A stretch of 64,000 nt of DNA from Mytilinidion resinicola (taxonomy: Eukaryota; Ascomycota; Dothideomycetes; Mytilinidiales; Mytilinidiaceae): the NCBI RefSeq assembly GCF_010093595.1, contig NW_022985439.1, positions 2,500,479 through 2,564,478 on the forward strand. Direction: 5' to 3'. This document shows positions 1 through 14,695 of this stretch, piece by piece. Under the pieces are notes generated by a model. The model was not told the origin of the DNA. It made no database searches and saw nothing but the letters and a program-made list of their open reading frames with translations. The position numbers were made by a program, and so were the translations under genes. How positions within the stretch are numbered: the first letter of the stretch is position 1; each line of letters opens with the position of its first letter.

Positions 1-603
1 GGAGCGGGTTGGTCGTTCGCGTGAGGAATAGGCGCATATTGGCTGTGGAACGGGACGAGATGGCCTTAGGGGCGCGGGTCGAGGATACCCAGCTGCATTA
101 GTTGAATAGAGCGGCTGGTCGCGGGAGGGGTGGTCGCCTCGGGATTGAGTGGCGTTGGGGGTATTGGTGTGACAAGGCATTGTGGACGCGGGTTGGGGAA
201 CGTTGAAGGTTGAGATTGGTGTTGAAATTATGGGTTTCGGGGTTGTTTTTAAATTGTGATTTGAGAAGTCGAGTATGATGGAGAGATTTCGAATAGCGAA
301 CGCAAAGTATCTGCTGGGAGATATATATTAAAACACTGTGCATGTATGTTGGCCATTGTTGGTGATTTTGGACAAAATGTAGGTATAGGCCTGCGGGTTT
401 GACGGGACACATCTTCGCCATGCTCTTGAACAACGCGTCTTGTGAATGAGGGATATGAGATGGCAAGAGAGAGAGGAGTTCTAGACATCAGCGAATAAAG
501 TGAACGCGGTTAGTGAATGGCTAACAGACAAGCAACTGTATGTAGAGTGAAAACAAGGGGTATTGGATATGCGAAGGGGCGTTTTCATTGATGTATCAGG
601 AAC
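1..603. other. Intergenic, no gene recognised
   Basis: The reading frames here are short and have no recognisable domain or splice structure. This stretch lies downstream of the sulfatase stop codon and probably holds its 3' untranslated region. Nothing else is seen. Confidence 0.5.
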
Positions 604-3175
<2,572 letters not shown>

Positions 3176-5082
3176 TCATAGTCGATACCGGAACTTCTCG
3201 CCCACAACTGCTCCCTGTGCGACCTCCGCCGCCGCCTCGCCCGTGACGAGACCAGTGGCTAACCCTTTATCAATCCTCCGGTTCAGGACCCAGTATTGGA
3301 CGTTGCAGACTATCGCCATGAGAACACCAAAGCAAATGATACCAGCAATCGCAGCCCATCCCGTATGATACAAGGGCGCATCCGATGATTGGAAGAGCTG
3401 CGACCCAATGATGCCGCCTGCGTTGGCCCCCATGATCATCATCGCCATGCGGATACTGCGCTCGCCGGGTGTTTTGGCATTGAGAGCAACCCAGGACGCG
3501 TTGCAAGGGTGCCAGACGTTACTGAAGCCGATTCCGAGAAGTAAGGTTGCGAGCCTGGCCTTCTTCTGCTTGGGGTGGTAAGATCCGATGACGCTGCCAA
3601 TCTATTGCAATAATCAGTACCTCTATTGATCATCGGAATGAAAGGAACTTGACATACCGCAAACGCCGCCCATGGAACGATGCCACCAAATACCAGCGGT
3701 CCCCGCCTGTGAAACTTATCCGCCATTACGCCCCAGAGCACTGCTAAAACCGTCAAGATCCACATTCCGATGCTCGTGATCGCATTCGACTTTAATCGAC
3801 CATATCCAAAGCTGGTTACCAGCGTCGGCGCATACGATGTCATCGTGTTGCTGGGTGCAAGTCCGGCGATGGTCATCAGCACATGGGGATACAGCTTCCA
3901 GTCTCCAAGGGTATCAAGTAGCTCTGCGCGGGTGATGTTCTTAGACTTCTTCTCCTTAGTCGGATCATCGAGGAAGACACGCCGGCGGATGATGTCCTTC
4001 TCGCGCTGGCTGAAGTACTGAATCCTGGTAAATGGCACTGGATCGAACGGGTTCTTAGGTAAGAATGCCATGAGGATGAACGAGACTGTGATTGTGAAGA
4101 GTCCTTCAATGATGAAGAGCCACTGCCATCCTGCAAGGTTGCAGACTCCGCGCATATGTAACACTCCATATGCGATCAGCCCGGAGGTGGCCTGCGCCGC
4201 GAAGTTGCCAATGAAGAAAGCACCAAAGCGGGCGCTGGTTTCGTCGCGCTTATACCACGTTGTCATCGTGTAGAGAGACGCGGGGATGAAGCCAGATTCG
4301 CAAAAGCCTAGTAGGAGGCGAGTGACCAGGAACGCGCCGAGTCCCTTCTGGAATGCTTGAAATGTCGCTACGAGGCCCCTGCGATTGGGTCAGATGCGGC
4401 CGAAAGAGGAGCAAACGATCCGTCTTACCAGCAGAATATCTGGCCAGTGATCCAAACTCGCGGTCCAACGCGGTATAGTATGATATTGCTGGGTATCTAG
4501 TCCTACGTCAGTATACAACATTGACTTTTCGAACAGCATGGGATTGTTGTACTTACCTCTAGTAGAACTATACCAACTGAAAGCAGTTGTTGTCCTACGT
4601 TGAACTGGTTCTGCTTTATGCCCACATCTTTGAGAAAGTGGTCCGTGAGCGCGTTTCCGCTTGAAGTCATTAGACACGCAAGTGATTAAAATACAGGAGG
4701 AGACGTACATGTTCCCACGATCGAATTGAAGAGCAAAGAAGCCAAGAATAAGAAGCGGCATGAGAATCGAGTCAATCTTGCGAACCAGCTTCCTCTCCTC
4801 CGCTTCGGTCCAGTCGATTGCAGCACCATCATGATACCCCAGATCAGAGCTCGAGCCTTGAGACGTGTACGCCTTCGCGTCATGCTCATCGTGCTCTTTG
4901 GACACGGCGCCATATCCCTCGTGGGGTATGGGACCGAGATCGCTTGCCATATCGGACTCTGGGTTTGAAATAATGCCTGAAAAGTTTTCCGGAGTGTAGG
5001 CAGGAGGGGCTCCAAAAGATGCGGAAATCAAACCTTCAAGTAGGTAGTAACGCGAACCCCGGCAGCAGATCTGTTCCGACAT
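3176..5082 (-). CDS. MFS transporter, Dal5 / anion:cation symporter family
   Basis: A plasma-membrane major facilitator of the fungal Dal5 group, whose known substrates include allantoate, vitamins and, for AstA-type members, sulfate and sulfur compounds. Exons run 5082-4709, 4659-4557, 4496-4429, 4378-3658 and 3601-3176; the four introns are 49, 60, 50 and 56 bases. The protein is 563 residues with a charged N-terminal tail, then twelve predicted hydrophobic segments starting near SILMPLLILGFFALQFDRGN. Family landmarks are the FDRGNIGNA segment, FCWGLVATFQAF, CESGFIPASLY, the loop GVMADKFHRRGP and a late MMIMGANAGGIIGSQLF. The first ATG is used; a second at 4950 (MASDLGPIP) is an alternative start. 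Its neighbour is a sulfatase, which suggests but does not prove uptake of a sulfur compound. Confidence 0.9.
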
Positions 5083-6582
5083 TATGGCGCCTGGGTAGGT
5101 CGACGATGTACCGGTGGCCCGTGGGGATCATTCCGGACTTGGCCCGTTGGCCTAACGCGGTAAAACACGCGGTCAGATATTGATATTCCCTACGGGTGGA
5201 TTAAAATTTGTGTAGCGTGGAGTGATAGTTGGTCTGAGACTAATCGCCGAAGTAATGGATACATGGTAAAGCCCGCTTGTTGACGCAGGTCAAACTCTGT
5301 TGTTGCCACGGGTGCTTCCTTGCACTTGCTGTCGATGCCGGCATCCTTTCTGCGTCGGAAGGGATCCCCGAGCGTACACGTGGAAATGAGCAGCATGAAG
5401 CATACAAATCGAGCGTTCTCGTCAATACCTAATTTGGATAGTCTAACTGTCAGATTGAAGAGTTGAGGCCATAGCAACTGAAGTCGGGCCACCTCTTTCG
5501 CGTTCTCACGTGCGTCGTTACATTCGGAGGCGCCGTGCTCATGTGCCGTGATCTTATCTTCGCTCAAGCTCTGGGCCAAAGCTTTGCAAAAGAGCCTCCA
5601 ATGAAGAGGCGGAGTAGCCGCGGATAATCGCCGAAGCGGGTGAAGACGTGCTTCGCGGAGGGAGACGTTGTTGTCGTGAATGATCCTGGTCATTACGTGC
5701 TATTAAGTTGAGCCCGGCCGACTTACATAAGCGAGCATTCACCCAATCGTAGCTCTGTACCTGAGTCAGTCTCTACTCTCCGAATATTTGAGTAGCCTTG
5801 TAGCGTCGTATCAAGCCACGTGATCAGTAATATGAACGTACGTCCACACAAGCGCTTAAATGTTTCTCAGGAAACTTGGGCTCCGCTCTCATCACGTTTT
5901 TGAAATCAGGACATTCGCACCTACTACCTGGACGCTCTTCTTTTATAATCCTCACACGATCAATTTGAACGAGGACCACTCCGCCTTCGAGTTCAATCTT
6001 GTGGAGGCGTTCGGTTAAGAAAGACGAGATTGAGGCGACCAATTGGAACAATTCCTTATCCTTGATCCATCATGTCTGTCATTCTGCTTGTTTCTGGAAG
6101 CCCCATCATTGTTCTATGTTTGTATACTATCTTTGTTCGTGCCTAAAACATTCCGTTTCATTATTAGATAGCAAACCACTCTGTCCTACATAACGTAGAA
6201 CAGATGATTGCTGGCGAAAAGCCATGTAAAGTAGAGAACTCTTGTGTATTATATATGTAGGAAGAGGGGTATATATAGGGTTTCCAGAGAGGTACGCTAG
6301 TGGCGTATAGTGGCGTATTACGCTAGCAGACAACAGATCAGTAGATAGAAAGTACCGAACTTGAGATTCCTCTTCTCACTTTCTACACATTCCGCATCCC
6401 TGAGGCTTCACGTCCCCCGCAAGCATGGGAGTGCGAAGCGGGCTGAAAGAAGAACCCCGTGAACGCGGTCCTTGCGCCCGTGTATGATTCTATTCACACA
6501 GCAAGTAGACAAACGCAGGGGTGGAAGCAGAACTCTGAAGGGCTCTCATGTTATACTCACATGTTCAACTCAATTCCCTGTT
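5083..6582. other. Intergenic with weak coding hints on the minus strand
   Basis: Two open minus-strand stretches, about 6051-5824 and 5742-5190, can be joined by a plausible intron (donor near 5838, acceptor near 5760). The result would be a product of roughly 200 residues that resembles no family I know. It may be a decayed gene or chance; it is not called as a CDS. A dispersed repeat lies at about 6235-6345. Confidence 0.25.
6235..6345. repeat. Diverged dispersed repeat, related to 39350-39445
   Basis: The stretch containing TGTAGGAAGAGGGGTATATA and ending with two GTGGCGTA-like units followed by TTACGCTAGC aligns with the segment near 39.35-39.45 kb. Many differences are G/A or C/T transitions, as expected for an old element damaged by RIP. 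No target-site duplication could be fixed, so element type and borders are unknown. Confidence 0.4.
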
Positions 6583-7943
6583 CTACTGCAGCATGAACTC
6601 AGGCGACTTCAAATCCACCCACCCCAAATTCGGTTCTGACTGCGTCCACCCAAGTCTATCCTGCACCACTTTCGAGTACTTCTTCACCTCCTCAACGGGG
6701 TACGAGAGAAACGAAATTTCCTAAGCGCCGAAACGCATTAGCACCATGGCCTCGACTTCCTGCTCCGAATCGTGACAATTAAACTCACCTCCTGGCGCAT
6801 GTTCCCCGCACAGCAAAACATGATATGCATCATCCGATTCCCCTCTTCCAACATAAACTGCCCACCGCCATGATACAGGCTTCCTAACATCAAAAACGCA
6901 TCTCCAGCCTCCATCTCTACATCCACAACGCCCTTGCTGCCGTCCCCGAAATCCGGCTTCGCGTCGCCCCACAGATGGCTCCCCGGCACGACACGCGTTG
7001 CGCCGTTTTCACGCCGCGTAGCGCAGTCGGGGACGAAGAGACCCAGAAGGACGTCGCGATTCCTTGGGTAGGATGGGACCGCGGTGTGGCGCGCGTGGTG
7101 GTTTTTGTCGTCGCGATGAAGCTGCTGGGCGAGTGTGCCTGGTCTGATGTCCATGGTGATGGAGACGGAAAGCAGGGGGTGACATGTTGTGGTGGTGGCG
7201 TTAGCACCGTAGTAGCAGGTGCTTTCTATTGCGAGGAAGTGTTCGACGATGTCCTAGAAATGAGGTTCAGTGGGTTTGTTTACGACTAATGTTTTAGAAA
7301 GCCGCATGATGACCCTGTATAAACTAGTCTACCACTGCTTAAAGCCCTTCGGTAAATGTTCGAAATCAGCAACCCGTACGCTCGTGCATTTTAAGATGCC
7401 GGTGTTGGGGTTTCAGTGGTGATTTGACGAAAGATCCATGCTTTCAATATAAGAGGCATACATGCTATACCGCTATCCCGAAAAACGTTGGAACAGCACG
7501 AGCAGTGGTATAACAGTCTACAGAGGCCTGTAATGGGGCGCTAAGGAAGGATGATACAGAAGAGATGTGGAGAACGGTTTACTAGAAAGTTGAATACCTG
7601 GTATAGCTCATCCGCGAAGAATTTCTCTCGAACAGTAGCACTTCGACCTATTAGACGCGTGCATGTTTTCGTGCTCCCCTGCAGCGCTTGATTACTCGGT
7701 ATTAGATGCACACACAAGGGTCATAAATTTCCGATCGATCTTACCTCCAACGGAGCTAGCCGGTTCTTCAACATCTAGGTACGGCTGTACCTCTTCTTTC
7801 GCCTTTGCCAAGGCCTCGGGGTTAGTAAAATTCTGCACGATTACGCATCCGTTCTTCTCGAGAGCCTCGATGAAGGCGGATCGCGGAGAGTCGTATGGAA
7901 TGCGCCGGAGGACCGGGTCGCGCGGTTTACGGCCTGAAGTCAT
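6583..7943 (-). CDS. Fe(II)/2-oxoglutarate dioxygenase, phytanoyl-CoA hydroxylase (PhyH) family
   Basis: A fungal PhyH-type non-haem iron dioxygenase; relatives hydroxylate or oxidise small molecules, including in secondary metabolism. Exons are 7943-7745, 7686-7598, 7253-6789 and 6720-6583, giving 296 residues, usual for the family. The iron-binding HxD is in QQLHRDDKNHH and the distal His in SLYHGGGQF; ENGATRVVPGSHLWG is the expected strand before it. Exon 2 restores the LIGRSATVREKFF block, which guided the choice of an AAG acceptor at 7687 (58-base intron, CTAAT branch site 12 bases away). The second intron is 344 bases, very long for this window. The start is the first ATG (MTSGRKPRDP). 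The substrate is unknown. It shares strand and neighbourhood with the sulfatase and permease. Confidence 0.85.
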
Positions 7944-8498
7944 GACAAGGAGAAATTGGTTTTGGAGAGAGCGCAAGGTTTAAGTGAGAGCATGATTGTG
8001 AGATGAGGGCTGATAATTCCCTCCCCACCTTTGCTAGGTGGAGTGGAGGGATTATTCCCGTCGGATGTCTTCAGGATTTTCCCCAGTACCCAATGTGCGT
8101 AGACGACGAGTAGATGCGATACCAGAGGCCTCTCTTCAGTACGCCTCCACGCCTCGTCCGTCCTCCTTAAGCAAATAAACATAAACGGTGACGAATGGCC
8201 TGTAAGCTCGCTGGGTGCTACGTCTTCACCTCGAAGTGCTCTGATTCATTATGCCGACGAAATCCGGGGCGCAGCTCTCAAAGAAGGGAACCGACCCACG
8301 GCTGAGCAAGAGATCGTTACTATGGGCATGGTGGCTCACTTGAGCACTCTGTTATTTTCTTTTTTTCCATTGAACGCTAAATATATAGATTCATTAACCA
8401 AACACCCACTCTCATCTAGCCTAGCTCCTGTTCATACGCCATACCGGCCCGCCAACCGCTTTCCCTATTCTTGTCTCACCCTACAAGAACGAAACAAA
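7944..8498. other. Divergent intergenic region
   Basis: This separates the leftward dioxygenase from the rightward small ORF and should hold both promoters. A TATA-like CTAAATATATAG lies near 8377-8389, about 110 bases before the ATG at 8499. Nothing else was recognised. Confidence 0.4.
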
Positions 8499-8732
8499 AT
8501 GAACCAGGATACCCAAGCCGAAGCCGTACGACTCACCCAAATCCTGTTACCAACATGGACCATAGAAAGACGACGCTACCCCAATGCCGATGCAGCCCAC
8601 CGAAAGTTGCTCGCGATGAACTTGCCACAGGAAATAAAGGACGTCTGCAATCTGCTGTTTCGTGAGAATCTAAGAGACCTCCTGGAAGAGTATGAACGTC
8701 GAAAAGCAGTGCTGAATGGGGAAGCGCCTTAA
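8499..8732 (+). CDS. Small hypothetical protein, 77 residues
   Basis: An uninterrupted small frame starting MNQDTQAEAVRLTQ, with a good fungal start context (AAACAAAATGA). It is charged and helical in character, with a C-terminal amphipathic stretch RENLRDLLEEYERRK. An upstream in-frame ATG at 8322 would add 59 residues of low-complexity, UTR-like sequence, so the second ATG is preferred. A TATA-like box precedes it. No domain, signal peptide or membrane segment is seen and no function is proposed. It is short enough that chance cannot be excluded. Confidence 0.45.
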   Translation: MNQDTQAEAVRLTQILLPTWTIERRRYPNADAAHRKLLAMNLPQEIKDVCNLLFRENLRDLLEEYERRKAVLNGEAP

Positions 8733-9138
8733 TCTGTAATGATTGAAGGGGAGCGTGGGAATAGATCTAGGAAAAGGATATAGGATGTAAGGAAAGGGCC
8801 GGCTAAGAGACTTCGAGACCCCCGAGAATATTCTGAAGCTTGATAGCCATTCTGTATGGCTAATATTCTTCAGGCGAATGGAGTGACTAGCAATCCTGCG
8901 TTTTATAGTGAAAGAGACGACGATGGAGTGAGCCCGTTCTGCCAGTCGAGACGGACTCAATTAAGCACTTTATTCTGCTTCTGATCCATAATACTGAGAT
9001 CATGTAAAGTCGAAATTGGTACCATTTCGCGATAGCTGCTTCTGAGATCTGGTTTAGGAGGCCGACGTGATACTTCTTCACTTCAACTGTGGACTTTCAT
9101 CGCACTCTTACTCATCAATTTTCCTAATACCTAGTTAA
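8733..9138. other. Convergent intergenic region
   Basis: This lies between the 3' ends of the small ORF and the NAD(P)-binding protein gene. No gene was recognised. A short imperfect hairpin (about 8820-8875: GAATATTCTGAAG, then CTTCAGG further on) may act in 3'-end formation. Confidence 0.3.
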
Positions 9139-10136
9139 TCACAACCCGGCCCGCTCCTTCTGCGCAGCCAAATCCTCACCCTCAACGGAATCAATCCCTT
9201 CTTTCACAGCTTTTTCGACCGCCGCATCAACCGAATCATCGCCATCCAGAACATCGAGCCATCCTTTTGCTCCTGGAGTTTCCAAAACCTTTGCCACGAC
9301 CTCCGCAACAGACGCCCGGCTCGTCGTGCCTCTAGACGGCACCTTCCCAATAGTAACACCCCCAGCAGGCTCATCCGTCAGCTGACCTGGACGAAGAGAG
9401 ATCCCGTGGAACCGCTTTCCTTCTTCGACGCCTTTCTTTGCCTCCTCGTCGTACCGGAGCTTCGCGCCCGCAGTCAAGACTTCATCGGCGGCGACTTTCG
9501 CCTGGAAGTATGTTGGCAAAACATTGTTGTTGACATTTTGAGCTGATTCCCAGTCGGCATCGGTCCACCAGGATGGCCGATTGCGGCGCGATGCGATGTA
9601 AGATACGGTCAGGAACTTGGTGATGTGGGGATTCGCAATGCTAGCGCGAGTGAACGCGATGGCGGCGTCACGGTCCACGGCTAGGGTGCGGGAGGGGCCT
9701 CCGCGGCCTCCGGCGCCTATGGTATGTTAGGAAGATGATGCTAGGTAGCTTTGTTATAGATTATGTGGAAACAGGAGCTCCGAATTGTGGGAATTGGAAA
9801 TTATCACGTGATAGAAGTGTGACAGCACTTGACGTATGATCAACTCAAAACGAGAGAACGAATACACTTACCAGCACTCCAAACAACCCAATCAATCTGC
9901 TCATTCGTGCCGGCTTTCTCGATAACCCCCTTCGCATCCGCCTCGCTCTTCACCTCCTCTATGCTGTCGACTAGCACGCTCAGCTTCCCGGGCTTCCCGG
10001 CTCCAAGCTTCTCAATCGCAGAGACCTGCTCCTGGGCCCGGATGAGCGAGGTAACGGACCAAGACTTCGCGAGCAGAAGCGGCGTAAGCAGCTGCGCGAT
10101 CTTGCCGTGGCCGCCGATAAGTAGGATGTGAGGCAT
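9139..10136 (-). CDS. NAD(P)-binding Rossmann protein, atypical SDR / NmrA-like
   Basis: Two exons (10136-9872 and 9716-9139; one 155-base intron) encode 280 residues. The N-terminus MPHILLIGGHGKIAQLL is a dinucleotide-binding GGxGxIA loop of the extended/atypical short-chain dehydrogenase type found in NmrA-like and NAD(P)H-binding proteins. The joined exons give VWSAGAGGRGGPSRT followed by a DRDAA helix and ITKFLTVSYIASRR, matching the usual core strands. A late SLRPGQLTDEPAGG and a SRASVAEVVAKVL helix are also typical. It is probably a cytosolic reductase, epimerase or redox-sensing regulator; the substrate cannot be inferred. It is convergent with the small ORF. Confidence 0.85.
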
Positions 10137-10845
10137 TTTGAAGGGCTATTGCGTTGTTTTCGGGTTAGAGAATGGAATTTTCTTAGGAGTGTGATGGATT
10201 GTGATGAGTATTCGTATATACTGCGGGGCTTATATGAGAGACTGAGTATTAGGGCGTGATATTGGTAATATAAAATGTCTTCACGATGACGCCATGTCTC
10301 CTCTTTCACGCCACAATGCGGCGAGCCGAACCGCGGGGTGTGGCGTTGAGACGGTTCGTACCCCGATTTACGCTCTTAGAGCTTGACATCTTGTGGTTTA
10401 CGAAGTGTGTAGGGCCAGGAGTGCCTCGAGTTGATCCGACGATTGTCTAAACGATCATCATGGGCGGTCGATTCAAGTATTGATACGTAAAATCCAGGCG
10501 CCCGATGTGCGCGCTCGAAATCATTACATATTGAACCCATAATGCGAGTTTGGCCAGGTGTACCTCGAACAGGCCATTTTACTCTGGTGCCCTTGATTTC
10601 GCGAGTGCTTAAACGCGAAACCCGAAGACCGGATTTCCATGCTCAAAACTTCACATTTTGTGAATGATGAAGATTCATGGAGACAGTCACAGTTCAGCAT
10701 GCATCAAGCGGGTAATTATAGATCTATTTCGTAGGCTCATACCATCTAACACGTAATGCCTCTGGTTCTGCTCCCGTTCGAGGCGAATGAAGAAGCTTTT
10801 CCTCACCAGGGGCTTTCATCTATACTTATCGAAAGATAAAACCTT
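10137..10845. other. Intergenic, no gene recognised
   Basis: Promoter region of the reductase-like gene plus the 3' flank of the sugar transporter. No repeat or RNA gene was seen. Confidence 0.4.
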
Positions 10846-12680
10846 TCAAAGTTCCTCCTTCATGTCTCCAACCTCCCTCGTATCCAATGTCTTCACACCA
10901 ATGACACTTACCCTCCGTAATCCAGTCTCCGGATCTACCACACTGCTTCCTCTCCTTGCTGCGTTTACCAACCCCGGGTTTTGCTCCTTCAATAGCGCGA
11001 AATTCTTCTCCGCATCCCACACCCACGGCGTTTCAGCAGCAAAAAGAAGGTCCATCTCTTCGAGAGTTCGCTGGTTACTCTCGGGATATAGCGCCCAGAC
11101 CATCGGCAGCGCGAGGATGTTACTCGCGCCGAATATATACAGCGTCTTCTCTCCGATGGCATTGAACATGACCTAATTTTATTAGCCATGTTATACAAGT
11201 ATTTATTAGGGCAAGGGGAAATACTGGGCAGAGGAGGGTGAGCCAGCCGTTACCAATGCTCCATCCGACGACGCCCCATGCGTTGCCCTTCGCACGCACC
11301 TCCAGGGGAAAAATTTCAGCGGGATAGAGCCATGGGACCGTGAGCCAGGTCGCACCAAAAACAGATGTGAAGATGAAGACGAAGCTAGCCGCTGCAGCAC
11401 CGTAGCTATTTGCAAAGTCAATATTGCCGGCGTCACGGGCATTGATACCGAGACGAGACATGCCGCCCGCTAGGAACATAGCAATCCCCTGACCAATAGC
11501 GCCCCAGTACAGCGTCCAGCGGCGGCCTATACGGTCAAGCGTGAACACGCAAACTAGAGTGGCAAACATGTAGAAGATGTTGTTCAATCCGGATATCCAC
11601 TGCGATTTATTCGAATCGAACCCAGCGATACGGAAGATTGTTGGAGCATAGACTGTAACTCCGGCAATGCCCACCCACTCTTGGATGATCTGAAGCCAAA
11701 TAACAAGCTGTACTCGGCGGCCGGTGTGAAGTTTGCCGGATCCAAAGCCGAAAAACATGGCATAGTAGGAACTCCGGTTCGCTGTCTTCTTCTCAAGCTC
11801 GGAAACAGCCTTGATATCCTGGAACTCGGCCTCAGCTTTGCCTTCGTCATCTCCAGTCTTTCCTCGGAGTCTCTCAAGAATGTAGCGAGCTTCATCATCG
11901 CGGCCGACCTTGACGAGCCATCGAGGACTCTCAGGGAAGTACCAAACTGCGGCCAGGAGGAACAACAGTGGAATGATCTGGAAAGCAATGGGGAACCTCC
12001 AACGGATAGCTGAGCGGCCGCCATCAACATAAGACAATCCGCTATCTTCATGTTAGTCTAAGTTTAGATATACCATAAAAATGCTCACAATTCTAGCCAA
12101 TACGCTACCACAACACCAAAGATGTTGAGAGTAAACTCAATGGCAATGAATTTGCCGCGAGAGGTGTGCTCGGCAGTTTCAGTCGCCCAAACAGGGACAA
12201 TGGCGTTCAGAATACCTGTACCAATACCATTCACAGCACGCGCTACACTCAATCAGTATTTAAGCAGCAACTTTTTTGCGGGAGTCTCATACCGCAGATC
12301 ATCCAGTTAGCATTCTGAGCTGAGCATTGCAACGACGCTCCGAGGATAGCCCAAGCAGCACCCAATCCGATTGTCTTGATTCTTCCGACCTTGTCGCCAA
12401 CCCATCCCCCCAATAAACATCCGAAGAGAGTCCCGAGATAATACACAGACACGATACCACCTTGCAGAAGGCTGTCCGTGATCACAGGGTCTTTTGTAAC
12501 GGGGTCGATGTATCCGAATCCCATGAGATTGATGTAGTCCTCGGCGTTGTTCACGCCGCCCATCATTCCCTGATCATATCCAAAGAAGAAGATAGACAGT
12601 GCCGCAATGCAGTTGACGGCGATGAGCAACTGCTTCTTCTCGAGAACGTCCGCGACGTTCCATCGTTTTCCCCGGGCCAT
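10846..12680 (-). CDS. MFS sugar transporter (SP family)
   Basis: A twelve-helix sugar:proton symporter of the plasma membrane. Exons are 12680-12293, 12242-12089, 12041-11225 and 11172-10846, with introns of 50, 47 and 52 bases, giving 561 residues. Family signatures are IFFFGYDQGMMGG in helix 1, GGWVGDKVGRIKT in the first cytoplasmic loop, PESPRWLVKVGRDDEA after helix 6, DRIGRRWTLYWG in the 8/9 loop, PWLYPAEIFPLEVRAKG near helix 10, and PESNQRTLEEMDLLF after helix 12. These identify the sugar porter family but not the sugar. The C-terminal tail is cytoplasmic and charged. The start codon has the usual MARGKRWN-type leader before helix 1. Confidence 0.94.
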
Positions 12681-14695
12681 GGCACAGGAGTCTTTAGAGC
12701 AGTGCAGAAATGAGAAGAAGTTGATATTTAGCGCGAAAAATTTCCTGTGAAACTGGGATGCGGGGTTTTATAGGCCCACCCAGTTCGTGAAGTCGCCCAT
12801 GGATGGACTACGACACGGGACCGCTGGCTCCACACAAGCTAGCACACCGAATCATCAACACTTCCCATGTGTTGACAAGTCGACCGGTTTTACTCACGAT
12901 GCCACTCGGTAGTCTTCATGGGAATTCCGCATCGAGTCATGGTATGCTAACGGGATGCCTGATCGGGAGTAGCTATCTGGTCCCTGACACGCACGGCGTG
13001 GTATTTCTCCGCGAAGTTCTTACAGGAAGGGCCGCCTGCCGGTGCAACCCGAGAACAGAGGCGACGTCCATGACCGTGAGTGGTGTTTTGGCCCATGGAT
13101 GAGGCGAGAGTGGAGAAAACTCGGGGACGCCCCGTGGGAAAGGCACGCTGGATGGAGCGTGGTTCGGTGGAGATTTCTCCGTATCTTCAAGGCAGATCCT
13201 GGGACTTGGCTAGGTTCGCATTGCGCAGGAAAGCCTGGTATGTTGCATGGTCTGACTATAGACTCTGTTTGGCGTGATGACGAGGGATGAAGTAGAGATT
13301 GTTGTGCCTCAAGAACAAGGAGTCGATACGACACCGTCCCGTTCGGAAGCACTCGGTGGACGTTTCCCCGAACGCCGAGCATGTTAGCGGCCACATCGTG
13401 ACTTCTTCACTTCTCACTAACCTTCGAAGTTTCGAACACACTTCGGCCTGCGTTGAATGCAAGTCATGGTTCAGTAGGCTACTCTACTGCTTTCGCGAAT
13501 GAAGCATCATGCAGTCCTGTGACACAGCTGTTTACACCGTTTTCACACCGCTTGTGGTAATCTAATGAACTCTCGCCTATCTGAAACGCGTTCAAATCTA
13601 TCCTTTTGACCGGCAGGGAAGCTCACCGAGACACCTCGGGTTGAGATAGAGAAGTGTACACAAATTTGACTAGTACCCCGTTGCTCCGGGTCCGTATTGA
13701 ATGTCCATGACCTGCAGCACAACCGCCTTGACCTGCATAGAACTAACAGACTGGGAAACGGTATGAATTGGCTTCTCGAACATGTCTATTCTCGGGAGTG
13801 GTTTTGACCCTACCAAAGGATATGACGGGAATAATGGTGAAATATCACTTGATCGAGCTGAGCGTCGGTCATGGACGAGAGACGATGGGATCACCAATCC
13901 TTGCAAGCGGACTTTAACTACACAGGATGCCGATAAGCACCCTGATACCCTGACTATCTCGTCATTACACGGATTCAAAAAATATATCGTGCAGTCCACA
14001 AGTTCCTAGTTCTGATTTCAAACATCTATCCTTGAGGTACCCACCACTCCTTTACACGTGTACGAGGGGGAGAATCTGGGGGCCATTTCGGGGTTTGAGA
14101 GAGTACACTTTGACAGAGCTTGGGGCCTTCAATAGAGGCTTGATATCGAGACCTTGTGGAAGTGAGTTGTGTCGTTTATATTTGGTCGCCCTCAATCCCT
14201 GCACGTATCACCCCAGGTCTACATTGCTTGTATCCAAAGGTTTCCGGATCGAGCAGTCGCATCGCTACTAGGAATTAAAATATACAGCGGAGCTGGCGTT
14301 CCGATCACGCCGCAGGTTTATGTAGCAATTAAAGCGTTATGTAGCTGCTAGATCCGCCTGTCTCACGAAAGCTAACTGGTTTCAACAGAGCGTACGGAAG
14401 GCTCCTCGATATTTTATATGAGATATTATTCGACCGGCAAGGATGAAGACTTGATGATCCCATAGCCCCTCGTCTACATATTAGTAGGTATGTCATTCCC
14501 GGGTCGCACTGAGAGATTGGTGCGACGTCGATTAAGGAAGAAGGGGAACAAAATGAGCATTGTAACACTGTCGGAGGTAGGCCGGCAAGCTATCAGGCTT
14601 CTCAAAGCTGTAGGTTTAAACCTTTTGATAACGTATTAGAGGACCACAAGCGGTGCTAAGCGACAGTGCACAAGCCCAGAGCGAGTGTGGGGCTT
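12681..14695. other. Two-kilobase region without a recognised gene
   Basis: Short overlapping frames occur on both strands around 12.8-13.5 kb and 13.7-14.0 kb, but none shows a domain, splice structure or codon pattern that favours one strand. It contains the sugar-transporter promoter at its left edge and the 3' flank of the SET gene at its right. Confidence 0.4.
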
